Shown one piece after another: positions 1 to 8,031 of a stretch of 64,000 nucleotides of DNA. The position numbers and the translations under genes are program-made. Source of the DNA: Paenibacillus sp. Soil750 (GTDB taxonomy: Bacteria > Bacillota > Bacilli > Paenibacillales > NBRC-103111). Position 1 is the first letter of the stretch. Each line of letters begins with the position of its first letter. The notes below the pieces were generated by a model that saw nothing but the letters and a program-made list of their open reading frames with translations, did no database searches and was not told where the DNA came from. The stretch is from NCBI RefSeq assembly GCF_001428045.1, contig NZ_LMSD01000044.1:62001-126000 (forward strand). Reading direction: 5' to 3'.

Positions 1-973
1 CATAATCAGCCTGAATATCGTCCAACGTGTTATTACTTGAACCATTCATCGTGATATTGGCCGCAAAGGTATGAATCCCCTTCATTTGAATATAGGATTT
101 CCCGTTAAGATTAAAGGCTGTCATACGCTTTTTGACCTCAACGTTGGACGGAACACCGCCGTCCGGTGCCCACAAATAGACCTTTTGCGCTGTCCCATCC
201 ACATACCACTCGTTAGGCGCGTCCAAAGCGCCTAAAACACCGCTGAGGAAGTACGTGCTGCCCAGTCGGGGATACAGTTCCGCATAATCGCCTGTAATCG
301 GTTCATACGTGAGGGTGTGGGTCGTACTGTTATAGCCTGTCACCTTACTGGTCATGCCTTGGTAGGCGTTGCCGCCTCGTTCCCAGACCAAAGCGTTCTT
401 CCAAAAGTCAGTCGGCTGCGTCAAATTCGAATCAACAATTGACGTCGCCGATCCTGAATCTGCGGTGGCAACACCCGCTTTTAAGCCCGGTAGTGTGTAT
501 TCGCTGATATTGGGCCAGCGCGCTTCCCAGAGAGGGGCAACGGCCGAGCCATTATTCACGAATAACTGGTTTTCTTTTCCTAGACTCCAAGATAGATCAG
601 CTTTATAGATATTTCCTGCGTGTTGCGTCCAGCCACTGATCGGTTCGGTACCGCTTACAATGACATTTGCGCCTGGGGCTGGCTGAAAGGTGATGGGGAG
701 ACCGCTTTTGCCGGATAAAGCCGGCGTAATCGTCTCTCGGTATGTACCTGATGCGATGATACAAGTATCACCAGGCTGCACGACTTGGGCGCATTTATTG
801 ATGGTTTTGAAGGGGGATGCTTCTGAATTACCTGCTGAGGAGTCATTTCCATTCGGAGCCACATAGTAGGTCGTTGCAGCTGCAAGTGCACTTGGTGCGG
901 GCAGCAACCCGCTGATAAAGCCTAGCGTCAACGTTACCGCTAAGCCATAACCAAGTTTCGTTTTTTTTCGCAT
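1..973 (-). CDS. Exported parallel beta-helix (pectate-lyase-like) protein, N-terminal part only
   Basis: The reading frame opens at 973 and runs off the left edge, so only about 324 residues are visible. An AGGAGG ribosome binding site lies at 982-987. Residues 1-32 form a signal peptide (basic MRKKTK, long hydrophobic core, ALAA cleavage region), so the protein is secreted. Residues 36-50 (YYVAPNGNDSSAGNS) followed by a PGDT turn and GTYRETI are the usual N-terminus of right-handed beta-helix proteins of the DUF1565/pectate-lyase superfamily, which often act on plant or microbial polysaccharides. No catalytic residues can be placed because the C-terminal part is missing. It is transcribed away from the metabolic cassette that starts at 1236. 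The fold assignment is good; the substrate is unknown. Confidence 0.8.
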   Translation of the reverse strand, partial: MRKKTKLGYGLAVTLTLGFISGLLPAPSALAAATTYYVAPNGNDSSAGNSEASPFKTINKCAQVVQPGDTCIIASGTYRETITPALSGKSGLPITFQPAPGANVIVSGTEPISGWTQHAGNIYKADLSWSLGKENQLFVNNGSAVAPLWEARWPNISEYTLPGLKAGVATADSGSATSIVDSNLTQPTDFWKNALVWERGGNAYQGMTSKVTGYNSTTHTLTYEPITGDYAELYPRLGSTYFLSGVLGALDAPNEWYVDGTAQKVYLWAPDGGVPSNVEVKKRMTAFNLNGKSYIQMKGIHTFAANITMNGSSNNTLDDIQADY

Positions 974-1235
974 TACACTAGCCTCCTCGATAAGTAGTTA
1001 TGGACATTATCCATACTTCTAACTTATCAATTCACCAAATAATAAAAAGTCAAATATCCGTACTTTACTCCTGTATCAAGCTGAAACATTTATATTTTTG
1101 TGAACCTCCGATACGCACCACTAAAAATTTCATACATACAGTTCATTAATAGAGAAAAGTGCAGATCTTGCACTGTTCATTTGTTAGTAATCCAGTTTAT
1201 GTTGGATGTGTGTATGAATGGGGGGCAGAGTATTC

Positions 1236-2186
1236 ATGGCGAATTATGTAACGATAAGTTGTTTGGGTCCTAGACCTTTGGTTATTGATGCAGATGTTCC
1301 TGCCCAAGAGGCGGTGGAACGAATGATCCAACATTGGCAGAGTCAGCTGGACCATGTGCTCCCGGATCGTCCAGATTTGATAATACTGCATGAAGCCTGT
1401 GACAGACCGGATCAAAGGACGTTCCCGCAAGATCAGAAGTTAGCTTATTATCGGGTTCGTAAAAATCAAATCCGTGATTTTCTGGCAGGCGTTGCGAAAC
1501 AGCACCGTTGTTATATCACATATCCAGCACATATAGAAGCTGAGGACGGCAGCTGGCGCAATGCGATGCAGTTGATTGATCGCGAGGGTCAAGTGATGGG
1601 GGCATATCATAAAAACTATCTGGTTCCCGATGAATACAACAAGAATCATATTCTTTATGGGAAGGAAGCGCCCATCTTTGAATGTGATTTTGGGAGAGTT
1701 GCAGCAGCGATATGCTTTGATTTGAACTTTGATGAGCTTCGGCAGCAGTATGCGAAAGCAAAACCGGATTTGATCGTATTTCCTTCCATGTATCATGGTG
1801 GGATTATGCAAAACTATTGGGCTTATTCCTGCAGATCTTATTTTACCGGATCGATATCGGGCTTACCTTGCACAGTAATAACGCCATTGGGAGAGGTGGA
1901 GGCACAGAGCACGAATTACTACTCATTTATTACAACCAAAGTTAATTTGGATTACGCTGTCATTCATATTGATGAGAATGGTGCACATTTTCTTAAGATC
2001 AAACAGAAATATGGGACGAAAGTCAAGATTCATGACCCTGGTTTTCTGGGCTGTGTCCTGTTGACTAGCGAATCTGATGACTTGAATGTGAAAGATATTA
2101 TTGCAGAGTTTGGGCTAGAGCTGATGGATGATTATTTCCGTCGAGCAGAAGAGTCCCGGTGCATACCTGGGCGAATAGAGCTTTGA
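1236..2186 (+). CDS. Carbon-nitrogen hydrolase (nitrilase superfamily)
   Basis: A 316-residue cytoplasmic hydrolase of the nitrilase/amidase superfamily, which cleaves C-N bonds of amides, nitriles or carbamoyl compounds through a Glu-Lys-Cys triad. The triad is visible as Glu53 (LHEACD), Lys126 (YHKNYL) and Cys160 (AICFDLNFDE). I chose ATG 1236 rather than the in-frame ATG 1218 because a G-rich Shine-Dalgarno stretch (about 1218-1224) sits 11 bases before it. It is the first gene of a same-strand group with a PLP enzyme, a Gfo/Idh/MocA oxidoreductase and an enolase-superfamily enzyme. The last 63 bases plus the following intergenic bases recur, degenerate, upstream of the third gene. The superfamily is secure; the substrate cannot be read from the sequence. 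Confidence 0.88.
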   Translation: MANYVTISCLGPRPLVIDADVPAQEAVERMIQHWQSQLDHVLPDRPDLIILHEACDRPDQRTFPQDQKLAYYRVRKNQIRDFLAGVAKQHRCYITYPAHIEAEDGSWRNAMQLIDREGQVMGAYHKNYLVPDEYNKNHILYGKEAPIFECDFGRVAAAICFDLNFDELRQQYAKAKPDLIVFPSMYHGGIMQNYWAYSCRSYFTGSISGLPCTVITPLGEVEAQSTNYYSFITTKVNLDYAVIHIDENGAHFLKIKQKYGTKVKIHDPGFLGCVLLTSESDDLNVKDIIAEFGLELMDDYFRRAEESRCIPGRIEL

Positions 2187-2204
2187 ATTGGAAGCATAAG
2201 AATG
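2124..2204 (+). repeat. Left arm of an 81-bp imperfect direct repeat
   Basis: This segment covers the last codons of the nitrilase gene, the intergenic bases and the ATG at 2202. It aligns without gaps to 3272-3352 with 13 mismatches by my hand count (68 of 81 identical). The two arms bracket the PLP-enzyme gene. In both arms the last three bases are ATG; in the right arm that ATG is the start codon of the oxidoreductase gene. Confidence 0.9.
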
Positions 2205-2240
2205 ATAACTACGAAAGAGAATTGGGAAGGTGTTGGGCAA

Positions 2241-3206
2241 ATGACCGACTATCGTAGAACAATTCTGGATGGCGCTCATCAAGCGATAGGAAACACACCT
2301 ATGGTTAGATTGAGCCGGTTAACCAAGGAATTAGACGGAGAGATTTATGCCAAGCTCGAATACCTCAATCCAGGATTTAGCAAAAAAGACCGCATTGCGC
2401 TTCAAATCATAGAAGAAGCAGAGCTAGATGGCACGCTTACGCCAGGTCAGACCGTCGTGGAGCTGACTAGCGGCAATACCGGAACTGGGCTTGCGATCGT
2501 CTGCGCGGTGAAAGGGTACCCGTTTGTTGCAGTTATGTCGAAAGGGAATTCGATGGAGAGAGCGCGAATGATGCGTGCGCTTGGAGCCGAGGTCATACTG
2601 GTCGAACAAGCAACTGGCTCAATACCCGGACAAGTGTCTGGCGCGGATCTTGCGCTTGTTGATGCAGAAACTCTCTATATCGTTCAAGCACGAGGCGCAT
2701 TCCGTGCGGATCAATTCCATCATCGAGGGAGTTTGCTCGCTCATGAGTTACATACAGCAGAAGAGATATGGGAGCAAACGAGAGGCGAATTCGATGTGTT
2801 TCTTGACTTTGCAGGAAGCGGTGGAACGTTTGCTGGCTGTGCCAAAAGGTTGCATGGCTATAATCCTGTCATTCGCAGTTATTTGGTAGAACCGGAAGGT
2901 GCACCTTATCTGGCGGGTGGAATGCAGACCAATCCGAACCACAGACTGCAAGGCGGCGGCTATAGTATGGCGTTGCCATTGGTTGATCGAAATTTGATCA
3001 CTGACTTCTTGTCGGTTACCGATGAGGAGGCGATTGAAGCTTGTAGAAGATTAGCGCGCGAAGAGGGAATTTTTGCGGGTTTTTCTTCCGGGGCCAACGT
3101 TGCTGCAGCCCTGCAACTGCTGAAGTCGCGAGAGAAGGGATCACGGATCGTATTGACCATTAACGATTCGGGGTTGAAATATGTAAGCACTGATCTGTAC
3201 CCATAA
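2241..3206 (+). CDS. Cysteine synthase / cystathionine beta-synthase family PLP enzyme
   Basis: A fold-type II PLP enzyme of the O-acetylserine sulfhydrylase family, about 321 residues from ATG 2241. The family does beta-replacement on serine derivatives. Visible marks are the PLP lysine in NPGFSKKDR (Lys49 from this start), the phosphate or substrate loop ELTSGNTGTG, and GFSSGANVAAAL near the C-terminus. Start choice: ATG 2241 has GGAAGGTG nine bases upstream; ATG 2202 is also in frame but belongs to a duplicated segment, so it may be a relic start. The usual NPGGSVKDR reads NPGFSKKDR, a small departure that hints at a substrate other than O-acetylserine. Relatives outside cysteine synthesis (SbnA, DcsD) make non-protein amino acids; whether this one does is inference. 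Confidence 0.85.
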   Translation: MTDYRRTILDGAHQAIGNTPMVRLSRLTKELDGEIYAKLEYLNPGFSKKDRIALQIIEEAELDGTLTPGQTVVELTSGNTGTGLAIVCAVKGYPFVAVMSKGNSMERARMMRALGAEVILVEQATGSIPGQVSGADLALVDAETLYIVQARGAFRADQFHHRGSLLAHELHTAEEIWEQTRGEFDVFLDFAGSGGTFAGCAKRLHGYNPVIRSYLVEPEGAPYLAGGMQTNPNHRLQGGGYSMALPLVDRNLITDFLSVTDEEAIEACRRLAREEGIFAGFSSGANVAAALQLLKSREKGSRIVLTINDSGLKYVSTDLYP

Positions 3207-3246
3207 ACGAATAACGTCGTCTCAAACATATGCGCATATTCGCAGT

Positions 3247-3322
3247 GATATTATGTTTGGATTTGAACTGAATGGATGATTATTTCCGTCAAGCAGAAGA
3301 GGCCAGGTACATGCCTGGGTGA
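3247..3322 (+). pseudogene. Relic 3' end of a second nitrilase-family gene
   Basis: The stretch decodes as DIMFGFEL, then after a one-base frame change MDDYFRQAEEARYMPG and a TGA at 3320-3322. This matches the C-terminus of the nitrilase gene (DIIAEFGLEL, MDDYFRRAEESRCIPG). Nothing else of the second copy is present. It directly precedes the ribosome binding site of the oxidoreductase gene, so that gene once followed a nitrilase gene directly. Confidence 0.8.
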
Positions 3323-3352
3323 GTAACGCTTTGAATAGGGGGCAAAAGAATG
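3272..3352 (+). repeat. Right arm of the 81-bp imperfect direct repeat
   Basis: Partner of 2124-2204 (84% identical by hand count). It contains the relic nitrilase tail, the spacer with its AGGGGG ribosome binding site, and the ATG of the oxidoreductase gene. Recombination between the arms would remove the PLP gene and restore a nitrilase-oxidoreductase junction. Confidence 0.9.
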
Positions 3353-4273
3353 CAAACTCTACGGATTGGAATTGTAGATCTGGACACATCACATCCGAAC
3401 AATTGGGTGCCAATTATCAAGGAACTAGGCCACCAGGTGGTTGCCGTATTCGATGGGGGAACCGTTCATGAGGAAGGCTATGCCTCACAATTTGCCGAGA
3501 GGCACGAAATCAAAGTTGTTTGTGAATCATTGGAAGAAATGGCGCAGCTCGTTGACATAGCAATTATACACAGTGTGAACTGGGACTTGCATGTTATGCG
3601 TGCACGTCCTTTTGTCGAAGCGGGTAAAGCTGTCATGATAGATAAGCCTATGGCAGGGAACTTGCATGACATCCAGCAACTCCAAGAGTGGGAACTCCGT
3701 GGCGTACGTCTTACAGGAGGTTCTTCGTTGAGCGTCTGCGAAGAGGTCCGAGAATGGCATCGGCAGCACGATCCGAACGACCAGATCGTGACTGTGTTGT
3801 CGGGCTGTTCCGTTGATGAGTTTAATTACGGCATACATGCTTTTTACTTCCTGCAAGCGATTATGGGACCTGGAATCGAAAGCGTACGATCCGCAGGTGT
3901 ACATCTACAGCATCAAATTGAACTCACGTGGCAGGATGGGCGTAAGGGATTCCTAAGCGTCGGAACTACACAGGGATATTTGCCCTTCTACGCGACGATT
4001 GTGACCGAAAATACAGTTAAGCATTTGCAGGTGGATAACAGTCGATTATATCGTACTTTTTTGGAAGCAAGCTTGCCATACTTGGCTGGGGATGCGGAAC
4101 CATTCGTTTCAATAAGTCAACTGTTAGAGGCGGAACTTGCTGCGATAGCTGCCAGAAAATCTTTCTTATTAGGAGGGCAGCAGATAGCCTTGAAGCAATT
4201 ATCCCACGAAGATCAGGGTTATGAAGGGGCAGCTTTCGCTGCACAGTATCGAGAGAAAGCGAAAGGACATTAG
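3350..4273 (+). CDS. Gfo/Idh/MocA family oxidoreductase
   Basis: A 307-residue NAD(P)-dependent dehydrogenase-like protein. The N-terminal Rossmann fold starts at RIGIVDLD (residues 5-12); the family signature lysine is Lys99 in MIDKP, where Gfo/Idh/MocA enzymes have EKP. The C-terminal half should be the mixed beta-sheet substrate domain. Members oxidise or reduce sugars, inositols and related polyols, and some act on non-carbohydrate carbonyls. The ribosome binding site AGGGGGC lies eight to ten bases before the ATG. The stop codon at 4271-4273 is separated by one base from the start of the enolase-superfamily gene, so the two are translationally coupled. Glycine spacing of the nucleotide loop (GIVDLDTSH) is looser than the canonical GxGxxG, so cofactor use should not be assumed. 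Confidence 0.82.
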   Translation: MQTLRIGIVDLDTSHPNNWVPIIKELGHQVVAVFDGGTVHEEGYASQFAERHEIKVVCESLEEMAQLVDIAIIHSVNWDLHVMRARPFVEAGKAVMIDKPMAGNLHDIQQLQEWELRGVRLTGGSSLSVCEEVREWHRQHDPNDQIVTVLSGCSVDEFNYGIHAFYFLQAIMGPGIESVRSAGVHLQHQIELTWQDGRKGFLSVGTTQGYLPFYATIVTENTVKHLQVDNSRLYRTFLEASLPYLAGDAEPFVSISQLLEAELAAIAARKSFLLGGQQIALKQLSHEDQGYEGAAFAAQYREKAKGH

Positions 4274-4274
4274 G

Positions 4275-5579
4275 ATGATAACGATTAAGAAAACGAATTT
4301 TATGGTTGAACGCGAACCTTTACTTGCTCCATTCGGTTTCAAAGGCGGGTATGTGAATGAGCTCTGGCAATCCATCATTTCGATGGAGGATCTGGAGGGA
4401 TATGTCGGTGTGGGGTATGGTGTCCAAAGTATACTTTGGTCTGATCCACAGGTCTATACACGATGGGGCAATGAACGAGGCAATTTATTTATGAACGAGA
4501 TTACCAGATATGCGTTATTAGCCGCTCAGAATACCCCATATGAAACCCCTATGGACATGCTGGATCTGCTGGTGGCGCAAGCCTATGATTATGCCTCCCG
4601 CGAGTGGGACGGGAACCCGCTCAGGGTTACCTTTGCGCTTAACGCACTAGTTCCCATTGATCATGCAGCTTGGATGCTGCTGAGCCATAAAACACCAGGC
4701 GCCCGCTTTAGTGAATTGATCCCGGAGGGGTACAGATCCATGCTGACGACTCGGCATGAACGTCTTGCATGTACGCCGGTCGTTTCTTATGGGATGACTG
4801 AGACGGATGTCGCGGCTTTGCTTGATGAGGGCTATTTTGTGCTGAAAATTAAATTGGGCTCGGACCCAGACCAGGATGGAGATCCCGAGAAAATGCTGGA
4901 ATGGGATATCCAGAGATTGAAAGAGATTCACCAAATAGCAGGGAACCGTGCATGCCTCCATACTGTAAACGGTAAAATTGCCTATTACCTAGACATCAAC
5001 GGTCGGTACGGCAGCAAGGAGTTACTTTGGAGGTTGGTGGACGCGGCTGAGCGAATAGGGGCAATGGAACACATTTTATTGGTAGAAGAGCCGTTTCCTG
5101 AGCATATCCACGTGGATGTTACAGATATTCCTGTAAGGGTCGCAGGCGATGAAAGTGTCCATAATGAAAAGGATGCTAAGGAGCGAATCCAAATGGGGTA
5201 CGGGGCCTTTGCCTTAAAGCCGGTAGCCAAAACGATGAGCATGAGCTTGCGAGTTGCGAAGCTAGCTAGTGAACATGGAATTCCTTGCTTTTGCGCTGAC
5301 TTGACCGCAAATCCGATCATGGTTGATTGGAACAAGAATCTTGCAGCGCATTTACTACCTGTGCCTGGACTCTCTATGGGTTTGATCGAATCCAACGGCA
5401 GACAAAACTATACCAACTGGGAAGTAATGAGGGGGAATCATCCAATGCCTAATGGCAGTTGGATTCAGACCACTGACGGGCAATTCCAACTGTTTCCTGA
5501 ATTTTATGAGCATAGTGGTGGCGTATTCGGTCGGAGTGGTTATCATGAAGCGTTACTGGGTACGCATAAATCCAAATAA
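4275..5579 (+). CDS. Enolase-superfamily enzyme (mandelate racemase / muconate lactonizing-like)
   Basis: A 434-residue enzyme whose C-terminal barrel carries the superfamily chemistry: a KIK motif (Lys191, Lys193), metal ligands near Asp240 (YLDING), Glu271/272 (LVEEPF) and Asp292/Glu293 (AGDESV), and a further Lys315 on the far side of the barrel. Such enzymes abstract the alpha proton of a carboxylate to racemise, epimerise or dehydrate it. ATG 4275 is chosen because AAAGGA lies seven bases upstream and the previous stop is one base before it; an upstream in-frame ATG at 4221 lies inside the oxidoreductase gene and has no ribosome binding site. A rho-independent terminator follows at 5588, closing the four-gene unit. 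No transporter or regulator is in the unit, so the substrate is open. Confidence 0.85.
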   Translation: MITIKKTNFMVEREPLLAPFGFKGGYVNELWQSIISMEDLEGYVGVGYGVQSILWSDPQVYTRWGNERGNLFMNEITRYALLAAQNTPYETPMDMLDLLVAQAYDYASREWDGNPLRVTFALNALVPIDHAAWMLLSHKTPGARFSELIPEGYRSMLTTRHERLACTPVVSYGMTETDVAALLDEGYFVLKIKLGSDPDQDGDPEKMLEWDIQRLKEIHQIAGNRACLHTVNGKIAYYLDINGRYGSKELLWRLVDAAERIGAMEHILLVEEPFPEHIHVDVTDIPVRVAGDESVHNEKDAKERIQMGYGAFALKPVAKTMSMSLRVAKLASEHGIPCFCADLTANPIMVDWNKNLAAHLLPVPGLSMGLIESNGRQNYTNWEVMRGNHPMPNGSWIQTTDGQFQLFPEFYEHSGGVFGRSGYHEALLGTHKSK

Positions 5580-5587
5580 TTTAATGC

Positions 5588-5618
5588 AAATGCCTGAGGA
5601 ATCAGGCATTTTTGTTTT
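5588..5618 (+). terminator. Rho-independent terminator of the 1236-5579 cassette
   Basis: A 10-bp perfect stem (AAATGCCTGA / TCAGGCATTT) with a GGAA loop, followed by a T-rich tail, nine bases after the enolase-superfamily stop codon. Confidence 0.9.
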
Positions 5619-5657
5619 AAACAAACCTTTTGACTTCTTTAATGAATTAAAATATTA

Positions 5658-5690
5658 TAAGTAGTAAGTAGTAAGTAGTAAGTAGTAAGT
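5658..5690 (+). repeat. Tandem 7-bp repeat (GTAAGTA unit, about four copies)
   Basis: Four consecutive copies of a GTAAGTA heptamer lie 28 bases before the GPP34 start. A heptamer array in a promoter-proximal region is prone to slippage, so copy number may vary between isolates; any effect on expression is inference. Confidence 0.85.
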
Positions 5691-5717
5691 GAATGTCTTC
5701 GAAAGGATGATACGGCC

Positions 5718-6353
5718 ATGTTACAGAATTTATCAATTCCCCAAGAGTTTGTCTTACTTGCATTAGATCGTGAAACCAATAAACTAAAGTCTTTTTTTCG
5801 AATGCATGTTGACTTGTATACGATAATGGCTTGTATAGTGGAACTTTCTATTAATGGCAACATTACATTTGATGACGATGATACGGTCAGAATTTCTAAT
5901 TCAGTGCCCACAGGTGAAAAATATCTGGACAGATTACTCGAAATTATGATTGCAGAGAAACCAAAGAAGTTAAAGAAGTGGGTTTCTTACTTTTACTATA
6001 GAAGAGAAATTTACAAAATGGTTGTAGAAAGCCTTGTAGATAAAGGAATATTAGAGATAGAAAATACGGAATTTTTATTTGTTGTTCCCGTAAAAAAATA
6101 TTCGGATGTAGCAAATTTACGGACTCACATCGTTGAGAAGATTCGAGCTGAATTATTAGAACAAGGGAATGTGGAAGAACATACAGTTGCCTTAGTGTTA
6201 TTTTTAAACATTAAAAGCATGCTAAACGATTATTTTTCTGATTACGAACAAAAAACGTTAAAGCAAAAACTAGAGATATTGCGTAAAGAGGACATTTATA
6301 AAAAAATTAAGACGGTTGAGATCGCTATCCAAAATATTGATAATGGATACTAG
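5718..6353 (+). CDS. GPP34 / GOLPH3-family protein
   Basis: A 211-residue protein. Its start (LSIPQEFVLLALDRETNKLK, then a long helix and INGNITFDDDD) matches the bacterial GPP34 fold: an alpha-helical family related to eukaryotic Golgi phosphoprotein 3, in which each member opens with an L-x-L-x-E-E/F-x-L-L-L-A-L pattern. Family members in eukaryotes bind phosphoinositides; the bacterial role is not established. AGGATG-type ribosome binding bases lie 10-14 bases upstream. The next gene, a MerR-like regulator, starts about 33 bases downstream and the next overlaps that, so the three may be co-transcribed. No membrane segment or signal peptide is visible. Confidence 0.75.
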   Translation: MLQNLSIPQEFVLLALDRETNKLKSFFRMHVDLYTIMACIVELSINGNITFDDDDTVRISNSVPTGEKYLDRLLEIMIAEKPKKLKKWVSYFYYRREIYKMVVESLVDKGILEIENTEFLFVVPVKKYSDVANLRTHIVEKIRAELLEQGNVEEHTVALVLFLNIKSMLNDYFSDYEQKTLKQKLEILRKEDIYKKIKTVEIAIQNIDNGY

Positions 6354-6386
6354 CTTCAGTATTGCAGCAACATAGGGGTGAAAAAT

Positions 6387-6668
6387 ATGGGGAGAAAAAG
6401 AACGTTAGATAATATTTTATTATCAGAGTATGTAAGTATTAGTGAGTTGGTTGAACTTTCTGGCGTTCGATACAGTACCATTAAATATTACACAGAAGAA
6501 TCTATGATCCCATTTGAACAAGAGGATACAAGACTAACAAGAAGATACCCACGTGAAATAGCACTGAAGCGACTTGAGGAAATTCGTGTAATGAAAGAAG
6601 AAGAGGGATTGACAATCAAACAAATTATAGAAAGGTTGAATAGCCATGGAGACTTCTCTGAAAAATAA
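6387..6668 (+). CDS. Small MerR-type helix-turn-helix regulator
   Basis: A 93-residue protein that is essentially only the DNA-binding part of a MerR regulator: VSISELVELSGVRYSTIKYY is the first helix-turn-helix, with wing residues RRYPREIALKRLEEIRVMKE and then GLTIKQIIERL. There is no effector domain, no metal-binding cysteines and only a short C-terminal helix. ATG 6387 is preferred over GTG 6378 because AGGGGTG sits six to seven bases before it. Its 3' end overlaps the start of the next gene by 23 bases, so the two are translated together. DNA-binding is likely; the target is unknown. Confidence 0.75.
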   Translation: MGRKRTLDNILLSEYVSISELVELSGVRYSTIKYYTEESMIPFEQEDTRLTRRYPREIALKRLEEIRVMKEEEGLTIKQIIERLNSHGDFSEK

Positions 6669-7020
6669 AGCGGTGTCATTTTTGCAACTTGTGGCAACGG
6701 GTGAAGTGCGCGAAGCATTCCGGAGGTATATTGGTCTAGGTTTCCGTCATCATAATCCTTTTTTTCGCGGTGATGTTGAATCTCTTATGCTAGCAATGGA
6801 AGAGAACGCCATCATGCATCCGCAGAAAATACTTGAGATCAAACATACCATCGAAGAGGGGGATTTTGTTGCGGTTCACTCCTATGTAAAACAAAACCAA
6901 GAAGACCTTGGGGTAACTGTCGTCCATATCTTCCGCTTCCATAAGGACCTCATAGTCGAATTCTGGGATGTCGGTCAGCCCATACCGGAGAATTCTCCCA
7001 ATGAGAATGGTGCGTTCTGA
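6646..7020 (+). CDS. NTF2/SnoaL-like small enzyme or binding protein
   Basis: A 124-residue protein with the NTF2-like cone fold pattern: helical start (KAVSFLQLVATGEVREAFRRY), then YIGLGFRHHNPFF, a central EGDFVAVHSYV strand, and the family-typical VVHIFRFHKDLIVEFWDV strand pair. Members include SnoaL-like cyclases, isomerases and non-catalytic binding proteins. The start codon ATG 6646 lies inside the MerR-like gene (overlap 23 bases), with GAAAGG upstream. A strong terminator hairpin follows at 7083. The exact activity cannot be called. Confidence 0.72.
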   Translation: METSLKNKAVSFLQLVATGEVREAFRRYIGLGFRHHNPFFRGDVESLMLAMEENAIMHPQKILEIKHTIEEGDFVAVHSYVKQNQEDLGVTVVHIFRFHKDLIVEFWDVGQPIPENSPNENGAF

Positions 7021-7082
7021 GATAGGAACTGATGTTCAACAAAATGGAATATTGGATAAAAATATAATGGATAAAAACATTT

Positions 7083-7112
7083 GAAGGGCTGCCGCGTGGC
7101 AGCCCTTCTCTC
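7083..7112. terminator. Bidirectional terminator between converging genes
   Basis: An 11-bp perfect stem (GAAGGGCTGCC / GGCAGCCCTTC) with a GCGT loop, between the plus-strand NTF2-like gene and the minus-strand NmrA-type gene; it can serve both strands. Confidence 0.85.
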
Positions 7113-7152
7113 TATTATCAGGCATACTTATTTCAAAAACAATCAGGGAGAA

Positions 7153-8031
7153 TCAAGCTTGAAAAGCTGGCTTTAATACTTCCTCACACCACTGGATAAA
7201 GCTAGTAGGCGTACGCTGTGCAATACGCGACTCGTTGTTGTAAATACCCTGATCCTGGGCCGCAGCCATGTCGATCAGTCCCTGTGCCCATGCCTCAGAC
7301 ATCCCGTACTGCATCATTGTCGCCTTGTATTCCTTGCTAGGGATTTGCTGATAACGGATTGGCCGCTCCAACACTTGTGAAATGATCCTAGCCATGTCGT
7401 TGGGGGAAAGATCATCGGGGCCTACCACCGAGACGCTATCCTGACCTGTCCATGTGTTATTATCGAGCAGAAGTTTGGCAGCTGCATCAGCGATATCACG
7501 GGTGGCACAGGTTGCGAGCTTGTAATCTCCGGCGTTAGGCATATAGAACATTCCCTGGCTTTTGATGGCGTTGACCTGGTGGAGCAAGTTCTCCATAAAG
7601 AAGGGCATGCGTAATGATCGGTAATTCACGCCTGTTTTTTCGATTAGATCATCCATCGCGAATGCAGGAGACAGCAATCCAGCAGGGCTGCCGAAATCGT
7701 AACCAAGACTAGATACGCCAATCACTCGCTTAACACCTTGGCTTTTGATCGCCTCGCACGCCGGTTGGGTAAAATTTAAATAGTAATTCATAGGATCCTC
7801 GGCTTGTGGGTTCGGGGGCACCAGCCATAGCACAGAGTCAGCGCCTTCGAACGCCTTGGTAACGACAGCGATATCGTCATGTGACCCCTGCACGACCTCG
7901 ACGCGTTCACGCATGCGCGGGGATAGTCGGGATGGATCGCGCACTATTACTCGGACTGCCTCATTGCTATCAAAGATGTAGTCAAGGACCTGTTGGCCGA
8001 TCTGGCCGGTTGGCGTGGCAACGACGATCAT
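7153..8031 (-). CDS. NmrA/NAD(P)H-binding atypical short-chain dehydrogenase
   Basis: A 292-residue atypical SDR. The N-terminal dinucleotide loop is ATPTGQIGQQV (variant of GxxGxxG), followed by VRVIVRDPSRL, where the basic residues suit NADP(H). Members include NmrA redox sensors and azoreductase or quinone-reductase-like proteins. ATG 8031 is chosen because GGAGGTGG ends three to four bases before it; the longer in-frame start at 8046 lies upstream of that site. The gene is divergent from a tetR at 8289 with 257 bases between the starts, so TetR control is plausible. Physiological substrate unknown. Confidence 0.82.
   Translation of the reverse strand: MIVVATPTGQIGQQVLDYIFDSNEAVRVIVRDPSRLSPRMRERVEVVQGSHDDIAVVTKAFEGADSVLWLVPPNPQAEDPMNYYLNFTQPACEAIKSQGVKRVIGVSSLGYDFGSPAGLLSPAFAMDDLIEKTGVNYRSLRMPFFMENLLHQVNAIKSQGMFYMPNAGDYKLATCATRDIADAAAKLLLDNNTWTGQDSVSVVGPDDLSPNDMARIISQVLERPIRYQQIPSKEYKATMMQYGMSEAWAQGLIDMAAAQDQGIYNNESRIAQRTPTSFIQWCEEVLKPAFQA

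Noticed and set aside
5658..5690. Short tandem array as a CRISPR
   Set aside because: Units are seven bases without spacers and there are no cas genes.
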